A DNA stretch of 64,000 nucleotides from SZUA-430 sp964483585 (lineage in GTDB: Bacteria; Pseudomonadota; Alphaproteobacteria; Micropepsales; Micropepsaceae): NCBI GenBank assembly GCA_964483585.1, contig CAZABH010000004.1:1-64000 (forward strand), given 5' to 3'. Under the pieces are notes generated by a model, which saw nothing but the letters and a program-made list of their open reading frames with translations, did not search any database and was not told the origin of the DNA. Shown piece by piece: positions 53,126-62,514 of this stretch; position 1 is the first letter of the stretch; each line of letters opens with the position of its first letter. The position numbers were made by a program, and so were the translations under genes.

Positions 53126-54529
53126 ATGAACCCCAATCTTGCAGCTCTTTTGTATCTGGTGTCCGGCGTCCTGTTCATCCTGGCGCTACGCGGATTGTCG
53201 AGCCCCGAAACCTCCCGCGCGGGCAACCGCAACGGCATGCTGGGCATGGTCATCGCGGTGCTCACGACACTGGCCGTGGCCAGCCCTGCAGACGCCCTGA
53301 CATGGGGCCTGATCCTGGGCGGCATCGCCATCGGTGGCGGCATCGGGGCCGTCATTGCCCGGCGCATAGCGATGACACAGATGCCACAGCTCGTGGCAGC
53401 CTTCCACAGCCTCGTCGGCCTGGCGGCCGTCTTCGTGGCGGCCGCGGCGCTCTACGCGCCGCAGGCCTTCAACATCGGAGAGCCAGGCAATGTACACATC
53501 CAGTCCTTGATCGAGATGTCCTTGGGCGTTGCGATTGGCGCCATCACATTCTCGGGTTCGGTGATCGCCTTCGCCAAACTGAACGGCAACATGTCGGGCG
53601 CGCCTATCATCTTGCCCGCACGCCACCTCGTGAACATCCTGATAGCAGCCGCCATCGTGGCGCTGATCGTGCTTCTGGTCACGAGCCACGGCGAGGCCAC
53701 CTGGGCCTTCTGGGCAATCACGGTCCTCGCGATCATCCTTGGCGTGACACTGATCATTCCCATCGGCGGCGCCGACATGCCCGTGGTCGTGTCGATGCTC
53801 AATTCCTATTCGGGATGGGCAGCTGCAGGCATCGGCTTCACCCTCGAGAATTCCGCCCTCATCATCACGGGCGCCCTCGTGGGTTCCTCTGGGGCCATCC
53901 TCAGCTACATCATGTGCAAAGGCATGAACCGCAGCTTCTTCTCGGTCATACTGGGCGGCTTCGGTGGCGAGACGGCCGGCCCCGCGGGCAAGCAGGAAAC
54001 CCGCCCCATCAAACAGGGTTCGGCCGAGGACGCCGCCTTCATCATGAAAAACGCCTCGTCAGTCATCGTTGTACCGGGGTATGGCATGGCTGTGGCCCAA
54101 GCCCAGCACGCGCTGCGCGAAATGGCCGACAAGCTAAAGAAGGAAGGCGTCAAGGTCTCTTACGCCATCCACCCCGTGGCCGGTCGCATGCCGGGCCACA
54201 TGAACGTCCTGCTGGCCGAGGCCAACGTGCCCTATGACGAGGTCTTTGAACTCGAGGACATCAACAGCCAATTTGCCATGGCCGACGTCGCCTACGTGAT
54301 CGGCGCCAACGACGTAACCAACCCGGTAGCCAAAACTGACCCACAATCCCCCATTTACGGCATGCCTATTCTGGACGTGGAGAAGGCCAAAACGGTCCTA
54401 TTCATAAAGCGGGGGATGGGCTCGGGCTACGCGGGCGTAGAAAATGAACTTTTCTTCCGTGACAACACCATGATGCTATTTGGCGACGCGAAGAAGATGA
54501 CCGAGGAAATTGTGAAGTCGCTGGGGTAG
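53126..54529 (+). CDS. pntB: Proton-translocating NAD(P) transhydrogenase, beta subunit
   Basis: 467 residues: eight or nine membrane helices of dII (about 1-285) followed by the NADP(H)-binding dIII domain, with G-Y-G-M-A-V-A-Q-A-Q, H-P-V-A-G-R-M-P-G-H-M-N-V-L-L-A-E-A and G-A-N-D-V-T-N-P. All are typical of full-length PntB. It is the last gene of the operon. A short hairpin (54547-54563) that could stop transcription lies 20 bases after the stop codon. Confidence 0.96.
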   Translation: MNPNLAALLYLVSGVLFILALRGLSSPETSRAGNRNGMLGMVIAVLTTLAVASPADALTWGLILGGIAIGGGIGAVIARRIAMTQMPQLVAAFHSLVGLAAVFVAAAALYAPQAFNIGEPGNVHIQSLIEMSLGVAIGAITFSGSVIAFAKLNGNMSGAPIILPARHLVNILIAAAIVALIVLLVTSHGEATWAFWAITVLAIILGVTLIIPIGGADMPVVVSMLNSYSGWAAAGIGFTLENSALIITGALVGSSGAILSYIMCKGMNRSFFSVILGGFGGETAGPAGKQETRPIKQGSAEDAAFIMKNASSVIVVPGYGMAVAQAQHALREMADKLKKEGVKVSYAIHPVAGRMPGHMNVLLAEANVPYDEVFELEDINSQFAMADVAYVIGANDVTNPVAKTDPQSPIYGMPILDVEKAKTVLFIKRGMGSGYAGVENELFFRDNTMMLFGDAKKMTEEIVKSLG

Positions 54530-54659
54530 CACGGGACTGGAGGCACAGCGCCTTGCCGGCGTTAACTTTCGGGCGATTTAGTCGTTGCACCACGCTTGGG
54601 GCTGACACGATGCTGCGGGCACGCTAGACATACAGAGCATTTCCTCGGGGACATACAGG

Positions 54660-55160
54660 ATGAAATTCCGCCACCTCATGCTCATACCGCTGATGGGCGG
54701 ATCGCTGTTGCTGGCTGCGTGCGAGAACCCCTTTGCGCCGACGGGCAGCAGTTCGAAGGTCTTAGAGGTCGCCCCGGAAGCCAAGGCAGCCATCGAGCAG
54801 TATGTCGCCAAGATGAACGCCCATGATGCCACAGGTGCAGGCGAGCTTCTCGCCGACGGCCCCGGGTTCATCTGGATCGAGAACGGAGAGGTGGTTTACG
54901 AGACCAGAACCGCAGCAGTCGCCGCACTGACGAGCTATTTCTCGGGGTTCCCGGAGTCCCACTTTGAAGCTTATGATATGCGTATAACGATGCTCTCTGA
55001 CGCATCGGCAACTGCGGTGTTCAAGTATACCCAGACGGTTGCTGCCAATCAGCAGGCGTCCATGAAGTTCGAGGGCACGATGAGCCTTACGCTGGCCGAG
55101 CGGGATGGGGACTGGAAAATCATCGTGGGACATCGAAGCGCGAGCAAGTTCCCTCACTGA
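54660..55160 (+). CDS. Lipoprotein with SnoaL/NTF2-like domain
   Basis: 166 residues with a lipoprotein signal ending at L-A-A-C (Cys21). The rest has the shape of a SnoaL-like/DUF4440 ketosteroid-isomerase fold: A-I-E-Q-Y-V-A-K-M-N-A-H-D at about 43-55, W-I-E-N-G-E and late V-G-H-R-S-A-S. Such proteins are small-molecule-binding or immunity-like; function here is unknown. It lies between the transhydrogenase operon and the ABC exporter genes, 104 bases before the latter. Confidence 0.75.
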   Translation: MKFRHLMLIPLMGGSLLLAACENPFAPTGSSSKVLEVAPEAKAAIEQYVAKMNAHDATGAGELLADGPGFIWIENGEVVYETRTAAVAALTSYFSGFPESHFEAYDMRITMLSDASATAVFKYTQTVAANQQASMKFEGTMSLTLAERDGDWKIIVGHRSASKFPH

Positions 55161-55264
55161 GCATTGCAACGAAGCGCTCGCCGATAACCATTTGCGCAGT
55201 TGGTCGAAACTCTTGTTGCTCCGCGCATCCCGGGCGTGGTTCTCTCGCAACGGGGCGACTGACA

Positions 55265-56194
55265 ATGGATGATCCAGTTCTCGAACTGACCAGGGTAACC
55301 AAACGCTACGGCGATTTCACCGCCGTGAATGGCGTCAGCTTCTCCGCGCCGGTTGGCAAGATTGTGGGATTGCTGGGACCGAACGGTGCCGGCAAGACAT
55401 CAACCCTTCGAATGATACTTGGCATTTCAGCACCAACAGAGGGCACGATCACCCTCTTCGGTAAGCCGCCAGGTCGAGCCGTTCAGCACAGGATCGGGTA
55501 TCTGCCTGAGGAACGGGGCCTCTACAAGCGGATGACCGCGCTGGAAACCATCATCTATTTTGCTCGGCTGAAGGGGCTTTGGGCAGCGAGTGCGCGCAAG
55601 CGCGCACACGAATTGCTCGAAGAGCTTGGCCTGTCCCACGTCAAGGACCGCAGGATCGAGGCCCTGTCCAAGGGCATGGCACAGAAGATCCAGCTTGCCA
55701 CCGCGATTGCGCACGAACCGTCGCTGGTTATCCTCGATGAACCCTTTTCAGGGCTTGATCCGATCAACCAGAATGAACTCGAGGTCGCGATCCGCAATCT
55801 GGCAAAAAAGGGCGCGACCGTACTCTTTTCAACGCACACGATGAGCCACGCCGAGAGGCTTTGCGACCGCTTCGTCATTCTTGTGAAGGGCAACAAGGCC
55901 TTTGACGGCACGCTCTCAGAGGCGCGCGCGATTGTACCACGCAGCGTCAAGCTGGAATCACCGAACGACCTGTCGTTCCTTGCCGAACTCCAGGGTGTGG
56001 CCCGCTTGTTGCCACCCCACGATGGCGTGGCATGGTGGGAGATCGTCCTGACGGCAGGCACCGATCCCCAGCTCATACTCTCGGCATGTTTCGAGAAGGG
56101 CGTGAAATTGACCCGCTTCGACACTTCGGCGCCGCCCCTGCACGAGATCTTCGTCTACCTTGCCGGTGGTAGCGCACAGGGGCTTGCTCCATGA
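55265..56194 (+). CDS. ABC-2 type exporter ATP-binding protein
   Basis: 309 residues with Walker A G-P-N-G-A-G-K-T (38-45), the signature L-S-K-G-M-A-Q-K and Walker B L-V-I-L-D-E-P-F-S-G-L-D-P. A C-terminal DUF4162-like extension, common in NatA-type exporters, covers the last 80 residues. The permease gene overlaps the end by 4 bases, so the two are translationally coupled. Substrate is unknown; NatA/NatB-type transporters include sodium exporters and antibiotic or lipid exporters. Confidence 0.93.
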   Translation: MDDPVLELTRVTKRYGDFTAVNGVSFSAPVGKIVGLLGPNGAGKTSTLRMILGISAPTEGTITLFGKPPGRAVQHRIGYLPEERGLYKRMTALETIIYFARLKGLWAASARKRAHELLEELGLSHVKDRRIEALSKGMAQKIQLATAIAHEPSLVILDEPFSGLDPINQNELEVAIRNLAKKGATVLFSTHTMSHAERLCDRFVILVKGNKAFDGTLSEARAIVPRSVKLESPNDLSFLAELQGVARLLPPHDGVAWWEIVLTAGTDPQLILSACFEKGVKLTRFDTSAPPLHEIFVYLAGGSAQGLAP

Positions 56195-57732
56195 GAGAGA
56201 CCTGGATCATTGCCTGGCACGGGTTCATGCAGCATGTGACATCGCGGCCGTTCCTGCTGGGCGTGATGCTGCCCCTGTTCTACTTGATGCTGGTAGGCTG
56301 GTTGCCCGGCGCATCTCAGAGCCAGCTGGCGCTTCTGGGCGCTCCGATCCGCCACTTTGCTGTGATCGATGAAACCGGGCAGATGGCCAAGGCGATCGAT
56401 GCCGCCATCGAGCGCGAACGCCTCGAGCGTGGCATGCTGGCATTGAGCGATTACGCTTCCGAGCATGCGGACGCGCAGAGGTTGCGAGCCGCTGACCCGG
56501 AACTGGCGGCCCTGCTGCTCGACGCAGACCCTTTGAGCAAGGCCACATCGCGCCAGCTCGAGGAGCGGGGAGGCGCGATTGCTGCTTTCGTGTCATTGCG
56601 CCCCTTCCTCAAGCCCGGTGCCCCAAGGTTCAACGAGCCGACCAGTCAGTTCGTTCGCATCGAGCTGCCCGAGGAGTTGGTAAACGCCAAGGATCTCCCC
56701 GCAGCCGCGCAGCCCTTCCTGTCAGCAAAGCAATTGGCGCGTGGTCCCCTCGGGCCTGTTCCGCTCTGGGCGATTCTCGTGATCCCCAAGGGCATCCTCG
56801 ATGGCTCGCAGGCTGCGCAGTACCTCGCTGACGACCTCAACCGACCGGGCCTGCGCGAATTCCTGCGCAACGCCATCGACATGCAGCTTCGGCGTCAGGC
56901 TGCTTCAGATGCCGCAGTGAACCCGCCTGCGATCGATAACATTCTGGGCGCAGCAAGCCAGATACAGTCGATCGACCCCGATCCCGAGCGCCTTGGAGCG
57001 GTGACCGGGGTCCGGCAGCTTCAGGTCCTTGCAGCCAACCTCGTGTATTTCATGTTGTTCTTTGCTCTGTTCATGACCGCAAACATGGTCGTGATGGCCC
57101 TGGTAGAGGAGAAGAGCAACCGTGTCGCCGAGCTTCTGCTGTCATGCGTGCGTGCGGAAACCCTTATGGCAGGCAAGCTGCTGACAGGGCTTCTGCTGGC
57201 TCTGTTTCTGGTCCTTGTCTGGGTCATCACCGTAACGGCAAGCATTGGTGTCTTCTTCCCCGCTGGCCAGCCGATGGTGGCCGAGTTGCTCGAAAATATC
57301 TCCAGCCCCGTCCGCATCTTCCAGCTGACCGTGTTTTTCGCAATGTCCTACCTGACAGTAGGGGCCTTCTTCCTTGCAGCCGGCAGCGCGGCAAATTCCA
57401 TCTCTGATGCCCAGGCCGTAGTGGCTCCAGCGACATTGGTCACGATGCCAATCTGCATGCTGCCGCTTGCTGTGGCCTATGCGCCGGAGAGCGCCTTCGC
57501 CCGCGTTGCGTCTTATGTGCCCTTCTTCGCCCCCTTCACGATGATGGTGCGCTCACTGAGCGAACCGCAGGGCATCGACATACTTGGTGCGTTTCTCGTC
57601 AGCGCCATAACGCTCTGGTGGTTGATCAGGCTCGTGGCCCGGGTGTTCCGAGCAAACCTGTTGCGTCCCGATGCACCAGCCAGCTTCTCCGGCTTCATCC
57701 GCGACCTGTTCAATCCGCCGCGCAGGATCTGA
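56191..57732 (+). CDS. ABC-2 type exporter permease
   Basis: 513 residues. One membrane segment near residues 22-42, a long extracytoplasmic region (about 43-280), then five or six segments toward the C-terminus, the usual NatB/ABC2_membrane_3 layout. M-V-M-A-L-V-E-E-K-S-N-R-V-A-E-L-L-L-S is the family signature linking helix and coupling region. It forms a transporter with the ATPase at 55265-56194. Confidence 0.9.
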   Translation: MRETWIIAWHGFMQHVTSRPFLLGVMLPLFYLMLVGWLPGASQSQLALLGAPIRHFAVIDETGQMAKAIDAAIERERLERGMLALSDYASEHADAQRLRAADPELAALLLDADPLSKATSRQLEERGGAIAAFVSLRPFLKPGAPRFNEPTSQFVRIELPEELVNAKDLPAAAQPFLSAKQLARGPLGPVPLWAILVIPKGILDGSQAAQYLADDLNRPGLREFLRNAIDMQLRRQAASDAAVNPPAIDNILGAASQIQSIDPDPERLGAVTGVRQLQVLAANLVYFMLFFALFMTANMVVMALVEEKSNRVAELLLSCVRAETLMAGKLLTGLLLALFLVLVWVITVTASIGVFFPAGQPMVAELLENISSPVRIFQLTVFFAMSYLTVGAFFLAAGSAANSISDAQAVVAPATLVTMPICMLPLAVAYAPESAFARVASYVPFFAPFTMMVRSLSEPQGIDILGAFLVSAITLWWLIRLVARVFRANLLRPDAPASFSGFIRDLFNPPRRI

Positions 57733-57740
57733 CAGTCATG

Positions 57741-57773
57741 AAAAAACCGCGGCACCCAAGCTGGATACCGCGG
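57741..57773 (-). terminator. Intrinsic terminator after rpsU
   Basis: On the minus strand an 11-bp stem, CCGCGG plus five further pairs including wobbles, around a 5-base loop is followed by a TTTTTT tract (complement of 57741-57746). It lies about 23 bases after the S21 stop codon and between convergent permease and rpsU genes. Confidence 0.85.
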
Positions 57774-57796
57774 CTACGATCTCAGCACTGGATATC

Positions 57797-58039
57797 TTAC
57801 GGACGAGCTGGGCGCGCCACGCGCGGCGTCTTGGGAAGAAGGCCTTCGCGCTGCAACTTCTTGCGATGCAGCTTGCGGGCACGGCGGACCGCCTCAGCTT
57901 TTTCACGGGCACGCTTTTCCGAGGGCTTCTCGAAGTGGTTACGCAGCTTCATCTCGCGGAACAGGCCCTCGCGCTGCATCTTCTTCTTGAGCGCCTTCAG
58001 GGCTTGGTCGACATTGTTGTCACGCACGACGATCTGCAA
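57797..58039 (-). CDS. rpsU: 30S ribosomal protein S21
   Basis: An 80-residue, strongly basic protein starting M-Q-I-V-V-R-D-N-N-V-D-Q-A-L, with L-K-K-K-M-Q-R-E-G-L-F-R-E-M-K and H-F-E-K-P-S-E-K-R-A-R-E-K-A-E-A-V-R-R-A-R-K as family features. The C-terminal 20 residues are an Arg/Pro-rich extension found in alphaproteobacterial S21. A strong terminator follows. It is divergent from the peptide deformylase gene, 142 bases away. Confidence 0.95.
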   Translation of the reverse strand: MQIVVRDNNVDQALKALKKKMQREGLFREMKLRNHFEKPSEKRAREKAEAVRRARKLHRKKLQREGLLPKTPRVARPARP

Positions 58040-58181
58040 GGAATACCTCCGGAACGAACTCTAGAAAGATCAGAAAAGGGACGAGCTGAAACCAGCTTCC
58101 CCGAGAAGGCCGCGTCTTTACCAGAGTGCTGCCAGCCTGTCCACCCTTGCAGGGTGCGGCCGCGAGGCTCATATCTCGACC

Positions 58182-58733
58182 ATGACAATTCGCAAAATCG
58201 CGAGAATGGGCCACCCCGTTCTGGGCCAAAAGGCCAAGCCTGTGACCGATCTCACCGACCCGGATCTTCGCCGCCTGGTCGAGGACATGGTGGAAACCAT
58301 GATCGATGCCAACGGGGCAGGTCTGGCAGCCCCCCAAGTCCATGAACCGGTGCGTGTGGTCATCTTCCAGGCTCCAGCCAGCCGGTCTGACCCCGGCCTT
58401 TCGGAAGCCGAACGTTTCGATCACACGGCGCCCCTGACGGTTCTGGTTAACCCTGTCATCAAGGTTCTCTCCCCCGAACGGGAAGGGGGCTGGGAGGGCT
58501 GTCTCTCTGTCCCGGGGCTGCGCGGCTGGGTCGAAAGACCTGCCCACATCCAATACACTGGGTTGGGCCTCGATGGTACCCGGATCGACCGAATTGCCCG
58601 CGGGTTCCACGCGCGCGTAGTCCAGCACGAATGCGATCACTTGGATGGCATTCTGTATCCCCAGCGAATGACCGATCTGGGCAAGCTCATCTTTGAAAGC
58701 GAGACCAGACACTGGCGCGAGGCAACAACATGA
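58182..58733 (+). CDS. def: Peptide deformylase
   Basis: A 183-residue metal enzyme that removes the formyl group from new proteins. All three motifs are present: G-A-G-L-A-A-P-Q (45-52), E-G-C-L-S-V-P with metal ligand Cys107, and Q-H-E-C-D-H with His149, Glu150 and His153. The start codon of coq9 overlaps the stop (ATGA). This is probably one of two deformylases, since it does not stand with fmt; that is an inference from context. Confidence 0.95.
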   Translation: MTIRKIARMGHPVLGQKAKPVTDLTDPDLRRLVEDMVETMIDANGAGLAAPQVHEPVRVVIFQAPASRSDPGLSEAERFDHTAPLTVLVNPVIKVLSPEREGGWEGCLSVPGLRGWVERPAHIQYTGLGLDGTRIDRIARGFHARVVQHECDHLDGILYPQRMTDLGKLIFESETRHWREATT

Positions 58734-59389
58734 ACACGAGCACCCAGGACAACGGCGAAGATCTTCGCAACCAGCTTCTCGACGAACTCCTGCCTCACGT
58801 AGCCTTCGACGGCTGGACGGATCGCGCCTTTGCCGACGCCGCCGCCCGTCTGGGGGTTGAGGAGGCAGCAGCACGTCTGGCCTTCCCACGCGGTATCGCC
58901 GACGCGATCACCTACTTTTCGCACCGGGCCGATGATCAAGCCGAGGCACTGATCGCGCAGGCAGACCTCCAGTCCATGAGGATCCGCGAGCGCGTGGCCT
59001 TTGCCGTGCGCACGCGTATCGAGGTCATCGCAGCCCATCGAGAAGCAGCACGCCGCGGCGCGGCATTGTTCGCACTGCCACAGCATGCGCTGGACGGAGC
59101 ATCCTGCGTGTACAGGACTTGCGACATGGTCTGGCGCACCATCGGGGATACATCCACTGATTTCAATTTCTACACCAAGCGAGGGCTTCTCTCGGGAGTC
59201 TTCACCTCGACGATGCTCTACTGGTTCAGTGACACCAGTGAAGGCAGTGCCGAGACCTGGAAGTTCCTCGACCGTCGCATTGCCGACGTCATGCAGATCG
59301 AGAAGGTGAAGTCTGCTGTAGTCAAGGCGGCCAGCGCACTACCGAGCCCGTTGACCATTCTCGCAGCGTTGCGATATCCGGGCCGCTAG
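58730..59389 (+). CDS. COQ9 family protein
   Basis: A 219-residue TetR-fold, lipid-binding protein of the COQ9/RpsU-associated family. Family stretches: F-D-G-W-T-D-R-A-F-A-D-A near the start, R-I-R-E-R-V-A-F-A-V-R-T-R, Y-R-T-C-D-M-V-W-R-T-I-G-D-T-S-T-D-F-N-F-Y-T-K-R and L-L-S-G-V. In eukaryotes COQ9 presents ubiquinone precursors to COQ7. The coupling to def and divergence from rpsU is the common alphaproteobacterial arrangement. It overlaps the convergent purK gene by 4 bases. Confidence 0.92.
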   Translation: MNTSTQDNGEDLRNQLLDELLPHVAFDGWTDRAFADAAARLGVEEAAARLAFPRGIADAITYFSHRADDQAEALIAQADLQSMRIRERVAFAVRTRIEVIAAHREAARRGAALFALPQHALDGASCVYRTCDMVWRTIGDTSTDFNFYTKRGLLSGVFTSTMLYWFSDTSEGSAETWKFLDRRIADVMQIEKVKSAVVKAASALPSPLTILAALRYPGR

Positions 59390-60498
59390 TCGGCAGGCCT
59401 GAGACCCAAAGGGTATAACCGCGTCACATGGCCCATCTTTCGGCCGGCGCGGGGCTCGCCCTTGCCATAGTGGTGCAGTGCAGTTGCCGCCTGTCCTGCA
59501 ACCTTCTGCCACTCGTCGATTTCGTGGCCGAGAAGGTTGGTCATTACCGCATCGCAATGGCGGGTCGTGTCCCCGAGTGGCCATCCACATACGGCGCGGA
59601 TCTGCTGCTCGAACTGGCTCACGCTGCAGGCGTCGATCGTCCAGTGGCCGGAATTGTGTACACGGGGCGCGATCTCGTTCACAAGCAGCATGCCGTCATG
59701 CGTCTCGAACAGCTCAACCGCCATCACACCAACATAGTCGAAGGCCGACAAAAGCGTCTCGGCGATGCGGCGGGCATCAGCCCGCACGCGGCCGCTGGCA
59801 CGCGCCGGCGCCAGCGTCGTTCGCAGGATATGGTTTTCATGCCTGTTTTCGACCAGGTCATAGCAGGCAATCTCACCTTGGACACCGCGTGCAGCAACAA
59901 TCGAAAGCTCGCGCTTGAAGGGGATGAACCCCTCAAGAATGCATGGTGCGCGGCCAAGGGCCTCCCATGCGGTTTTGAGGTCGCAGGCCGCGCGGACCAG
60001 TCGTTGACCCTTTCCGTCATAGCCGAACCGGGATGTCTTGAGCACGCATGGAAGCCCTGTGACAGCGAGCGCTGGCGAAAGGCAGTCTTCGGTCTCGACT
60101 GCCGCAAAGGGGGCCGTGCCAATGCCAGCCTTCCTGACGAACCTTTTCTCGGCCAAGCGATCCTGAATGATGGTCAGCGCGGCAGGCGAGGGGCGCACGG
60201 CACAAAGACCAGCCAGCAAGGCGGCGGTCTCACCGGGCACGTTCTCGAATTCATAGGTGACGACCTCGACGCGATTCGCAAATGCGGCGAGGGCCTCACG
60301 ATCTGCATAGTTGCCAACGACATGCCAGTCACTGACCTGAAAGGCTGGTGCATCGGTCTCTGGCGCATAGATCGCACAACGCAGGCCAAGCCGCGCGGCA
60401 GCCAGTGCCAGCATGCGGCCAAGCTGTCCTCCACCAAGGATGCCGACGGTTCCACCGGGAGGCACGATGTGCGCAGGGTCAGCTGCCATTGTCTTCAT
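59386..60498 (-). CDS. purK: N5-carboxyaminoimidazole ribonucleotide synthase
   Basis: About 370 residues from the ATG at 60498, overlapping the 3' end of purE by 20 bases. An ATP-grasp enzyme: N-terminal V-G-I-L-G-G-G-Q-L-G-R-M-L, then Y-E-F-E-N-V-P, K-T-S-R-F-G-Y-D-G-K-G-Q and near the end N-E-I-A-P-R-V-H-N-S-G-H-W-T. It uses ATP and bicarbonate to carboxylate AIR, with purE moving the carboxyl to carbon. The proteins work as a pair in purine synthesis. Confidence 0.95.
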   Translation of the reverse strand: MKTMAADPAHIVPPGGTVGILGGGQLGRMLALAAARLGLRCAIYAPETDAPAFQVSDWHVVGNYADREALAAFANRVEVVTYEFENVPGETAALLAGLCAVRPSPAALTIIQDRLAEKRFVRKAGIGTAPFAAVETEDCLSPALAVTGLPCVLKTSRFGYDGKGQRLVRAACDLKTAWEALGRAPCILEGFIPFKRELSIVAARGVQGEIACYDLVENRHENHILRTTLAPARASGRVRADARRIAETLLSAFDYVGVMAVELFETHDGMLLVNEIAPRVHNSGHWTIDACSVSQFEQQIRAVCGWPLGDTTRHCDAVMTNLLGHEIDEWQKVAGQAATALHHYGKGEPRAGRKMGHVTRLYPLGLRPAD

Positions 60499-61009
60499 CA
60501 AAGGGGGCTTCCGGAACTTCCGCTGTCTGCCGCGCGCGAAAAGCGTCGAGGCGCTTGGCGAGATCCTTGTCGCTGAGGGCAAGGATCGCAGCCGCCAGCA
60601 GCGCGGCATTTCTGGCGCCGGGCTTTCCGATCGCCAGCGTACCCACCGGAACGCCACCCGGCATCTGTACGATCGAGAGCAGGCTGTCCACCCCGTTGAG
60701 CCCGGTCGCCGCGACCGGAACCCCCAGGACGGGAAGGGTCGTCATGGATGAGGCCATACCCGGGAGGTGCGCGGCTCCGCCGGCCCCAGCGATGATGACC
60801 TTCAGGCCACGACTTCGTGCGCCCTTGGCATAGGCGAACAGGCGATCCGGCGTGCGGTGGGCAGAGACCACGCGCACCTCGTGTCGCACGCCAAGTTTCT
60901 CGAGCACGTCTGCCGCCTCTGACATGACAGCCCAATCAGACCGGCTTCCCATGATGATGCCGACATCTGCCTGCGAACGTTCGCCTGAAGGGTTTGGTTT
61001 TGTGGCCAT
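60479..61009 (-). CDS. purE: N5-carboxyaminoimidazole ribonucleotide mutase
   Basis: A 176-residue class I PurE with G-S-R-S-D-W (21-26), V-V-S-A-H-R-T-P (His51 as general acid/base) and A-A-H-L-P-G-M. It moves the carboxyl of N5-CAIR to C4, following PurK. A short Asp/Glu-rich extension ends the chain. First gene of the purEK operon; I see no purine riboswitch upstream of it. Confidence 0.95.
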   Translation of the reverse strand: MATKPNPSGERSQADVGIIMGSRSDWAVMSEAADVLEKLGVRHEVRVVSAHRTPDRLFAYAKGARSRGLKVIIAGAGGAAHLPGMASSMTTLPVLGVPVAATGLNGVDSLLSIVQMPGGVPVGTLAIGKPGARNAALLAAAILALSDKDLAKRLDAFRARQTAEVPEAPFDEDNGS

Positions 61010-61201
61010 GCCGGCCTTGCGCTTCCTGGATCGTCTTGAGCCGGCGGACCGAAGCTTCCGGCTGATGGAAGCGCCGGATTATAGTGGTTTTGCTGCGCCA
61101 GTGAAATCCTGAACTCAGGAAGCCTTAAGCATTTGGTCGCAGCCTCAGTGTTAACGATTCGTGACGAAGACACCGCCCATCTTGCGCTATACTGGAGCCG
61201 C

Positions 61202-61948
61202 ATGAAGATCTCAGGCACCCGCCCAGGTTCTGTAACCGGCGCAACAGGCGCCAGCGCCTATGCGTCCGTGCAGAAAGCCGCCGCGCCCATGACAGCTGCA
61301 GCCCCCCGGCCCCCGGGAGAGGTCGCGACTGTTCTGGGCATACCGGAAAGCGAGTTCACCCCCCGGGTACGAGACGCCATCATGACCCTCATGGGTGAAG
61401 TGGACCGCCTCAGGGGCGAGGTCGAGCAGATGCGCAACCAGATGGAGGCCGTGCAGGCGCTGGCAGATCAGGACAGTCTTGTTCCGCTTCTCAACCGCAG
61501 GGCATTCGTCCGCGAGATGTCCCGGATCCTCGACTTTGGCGAGCGCTATGACCTGACGGCGTCCTTGGTCTATTTCGACCTCGATGGCTTCAAGCAGGTC
61601 AACGACACGTTGGGGCACGCAGCAGGGGATGCCGTGTTACGCCATGTTGCAAGGATCCTGACCGATCATGTGCGAGAGTCAGACGTGATCGGTCGCCTGG
61701 GAGGAGACGAATTCGGGCTGATCATGGCCAAGGCGGACCGCGACGCAGCCGAGCGCAAGGCTATGTTTTTGGCGAAACAGCTCTCCGACACGAAGTTCGA
61801 TTGGAACGGCCGCACCATACCATTGTCGATGACGCACGGGGTCCATGTTTTCCGAAAAGGCGAAGATCCTGACGGCGCCATGGAGAACGCCGACAAGGCG
61901 ATGTACAGCGCAAAGAGCGCGCGAGCAAAGACAAGGCCGCCGGCTTGA
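61202..61948 (+). CDS. GGDEF-domain diguanylate cyclase
   Basis: About 248 residues from the ATG at 61202; an ATG at 61133 would add 23. A non-conserved N-terminus and a short coiled coil (about 58-85, V-D-R-L-R-G-E-V-E-Q-M-R-N-Q) precede the GGDEF domain. Its active site is canonical, G-G-D-E-F at 167-171, and an R-x-x-D inhibitory site (R-E-S-D) lies five residues before it, so it should both make cyclic-di-GMP and be feedback-inhibited. No sensor or membrane segment is seen. It converges on a YdcH gene. Confidence 0.93.
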   Translation: MKISGTRPGSVTGATGASAYASVQKAAAPMTAAAPRPPGEVATVLGIPESEFTPRVRDAIMTLMGEVDRLRGEVEQMRNQMEAVQALADQDSLVPLLNRRAFVREMSRILDFGERYDLTASLVYFDLDGFKQVNDTLGHAAGDAVLRHVARILTDHVRESDVIGRLGGDEFGLIMAKADRDAAERKAMFLAKQLSDTKFDWNGRTIPLSMTHGVHVFRKGEDPDGAMENADKAMYSAKSARAKTRPPA

Positions 61949-61963
61949 ATGCCGCGCTGAGTC

Positions 61964-62269
61964 TCAGGCGATGATATCTGGAAGCAGAGTGTCCTCGATC
62001 TTCGTGATCTGATCCTTCAGCATCAGTTTCCGTTTCTTCAGTCGCTGAAGCAGGAGTTGGTCGATCGCCGCGCTGGTAACCAGCGCTTGGATCTCATCAT
62101 CGAGCGAACGATGCTGCTTTTTCAGGGCAGCTAGCTCTTGCAGCGTGGCGCGATCGACCGAACTGGGATCAACACCCTCGGGCAGGGCATCAAGCCCCTC
62201 GGCTTCCAACCCGCCGACAAGTGTCAGAGAGTGGTTTTCCTTGTTATCGGTGTCTTTTGTGGAATCCAT
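61964..62269 (-). CDS. YdcH family protein (DUF465), long form
   Basis: A 101-residue protein with a negatively charged N-terminal 45 residues and the DUF465 helical hairpin in the C-terminal half: A-A-L-K-K-Q-H-R-S-L-D-D-E-I-Q and L-K-K-R-K-L-M-L-K-D-Q-I-T-K-I. The K-K-R-K-L-x-L-K-D pattern is the family hallmark. Function unknown; small cytosolic coiled coil. A second, shorter member starts about 245 bases away, on the opposite strand and divergent. Confidence 0.87.
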   Translation of the reverse strand: MDSTKDTDNKENHSLTLVGGLEAEGLDALPEGVDPSSVDRATLQELAALKKQHRSLDDEIQALVTSAAIDQLLLQRLKKRKLMLKDQITKIEDTLLPDIIA

Positions 62270-62514
62270 AACCTTCGCACCGGCTCAAGCGGTATTCATC
62301 AAGAGAATAGTCTAGCACATTTGCCTCAGACCGCGTTTCGCAGGTGCACAACGTGCGGAACGCAAACCCAGCCGACATCTTGTATTGGGCAAAAGCCGCA
62401 GGCCCTTTGCTCAGGGCCCGGGTTAACACAAAATTTGCAACCGTCCCAACATCCGCGCTGACAACGCGAACCTTTTATGATCCACTTGGGTCCTCAAAGC
62501 ACGGAGGCACGTCA

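Noticed and set aside
59428..60576. 382-residue plus-strand open frame
   Set aside because: Antisense to purK and purE; no recognisable domain.
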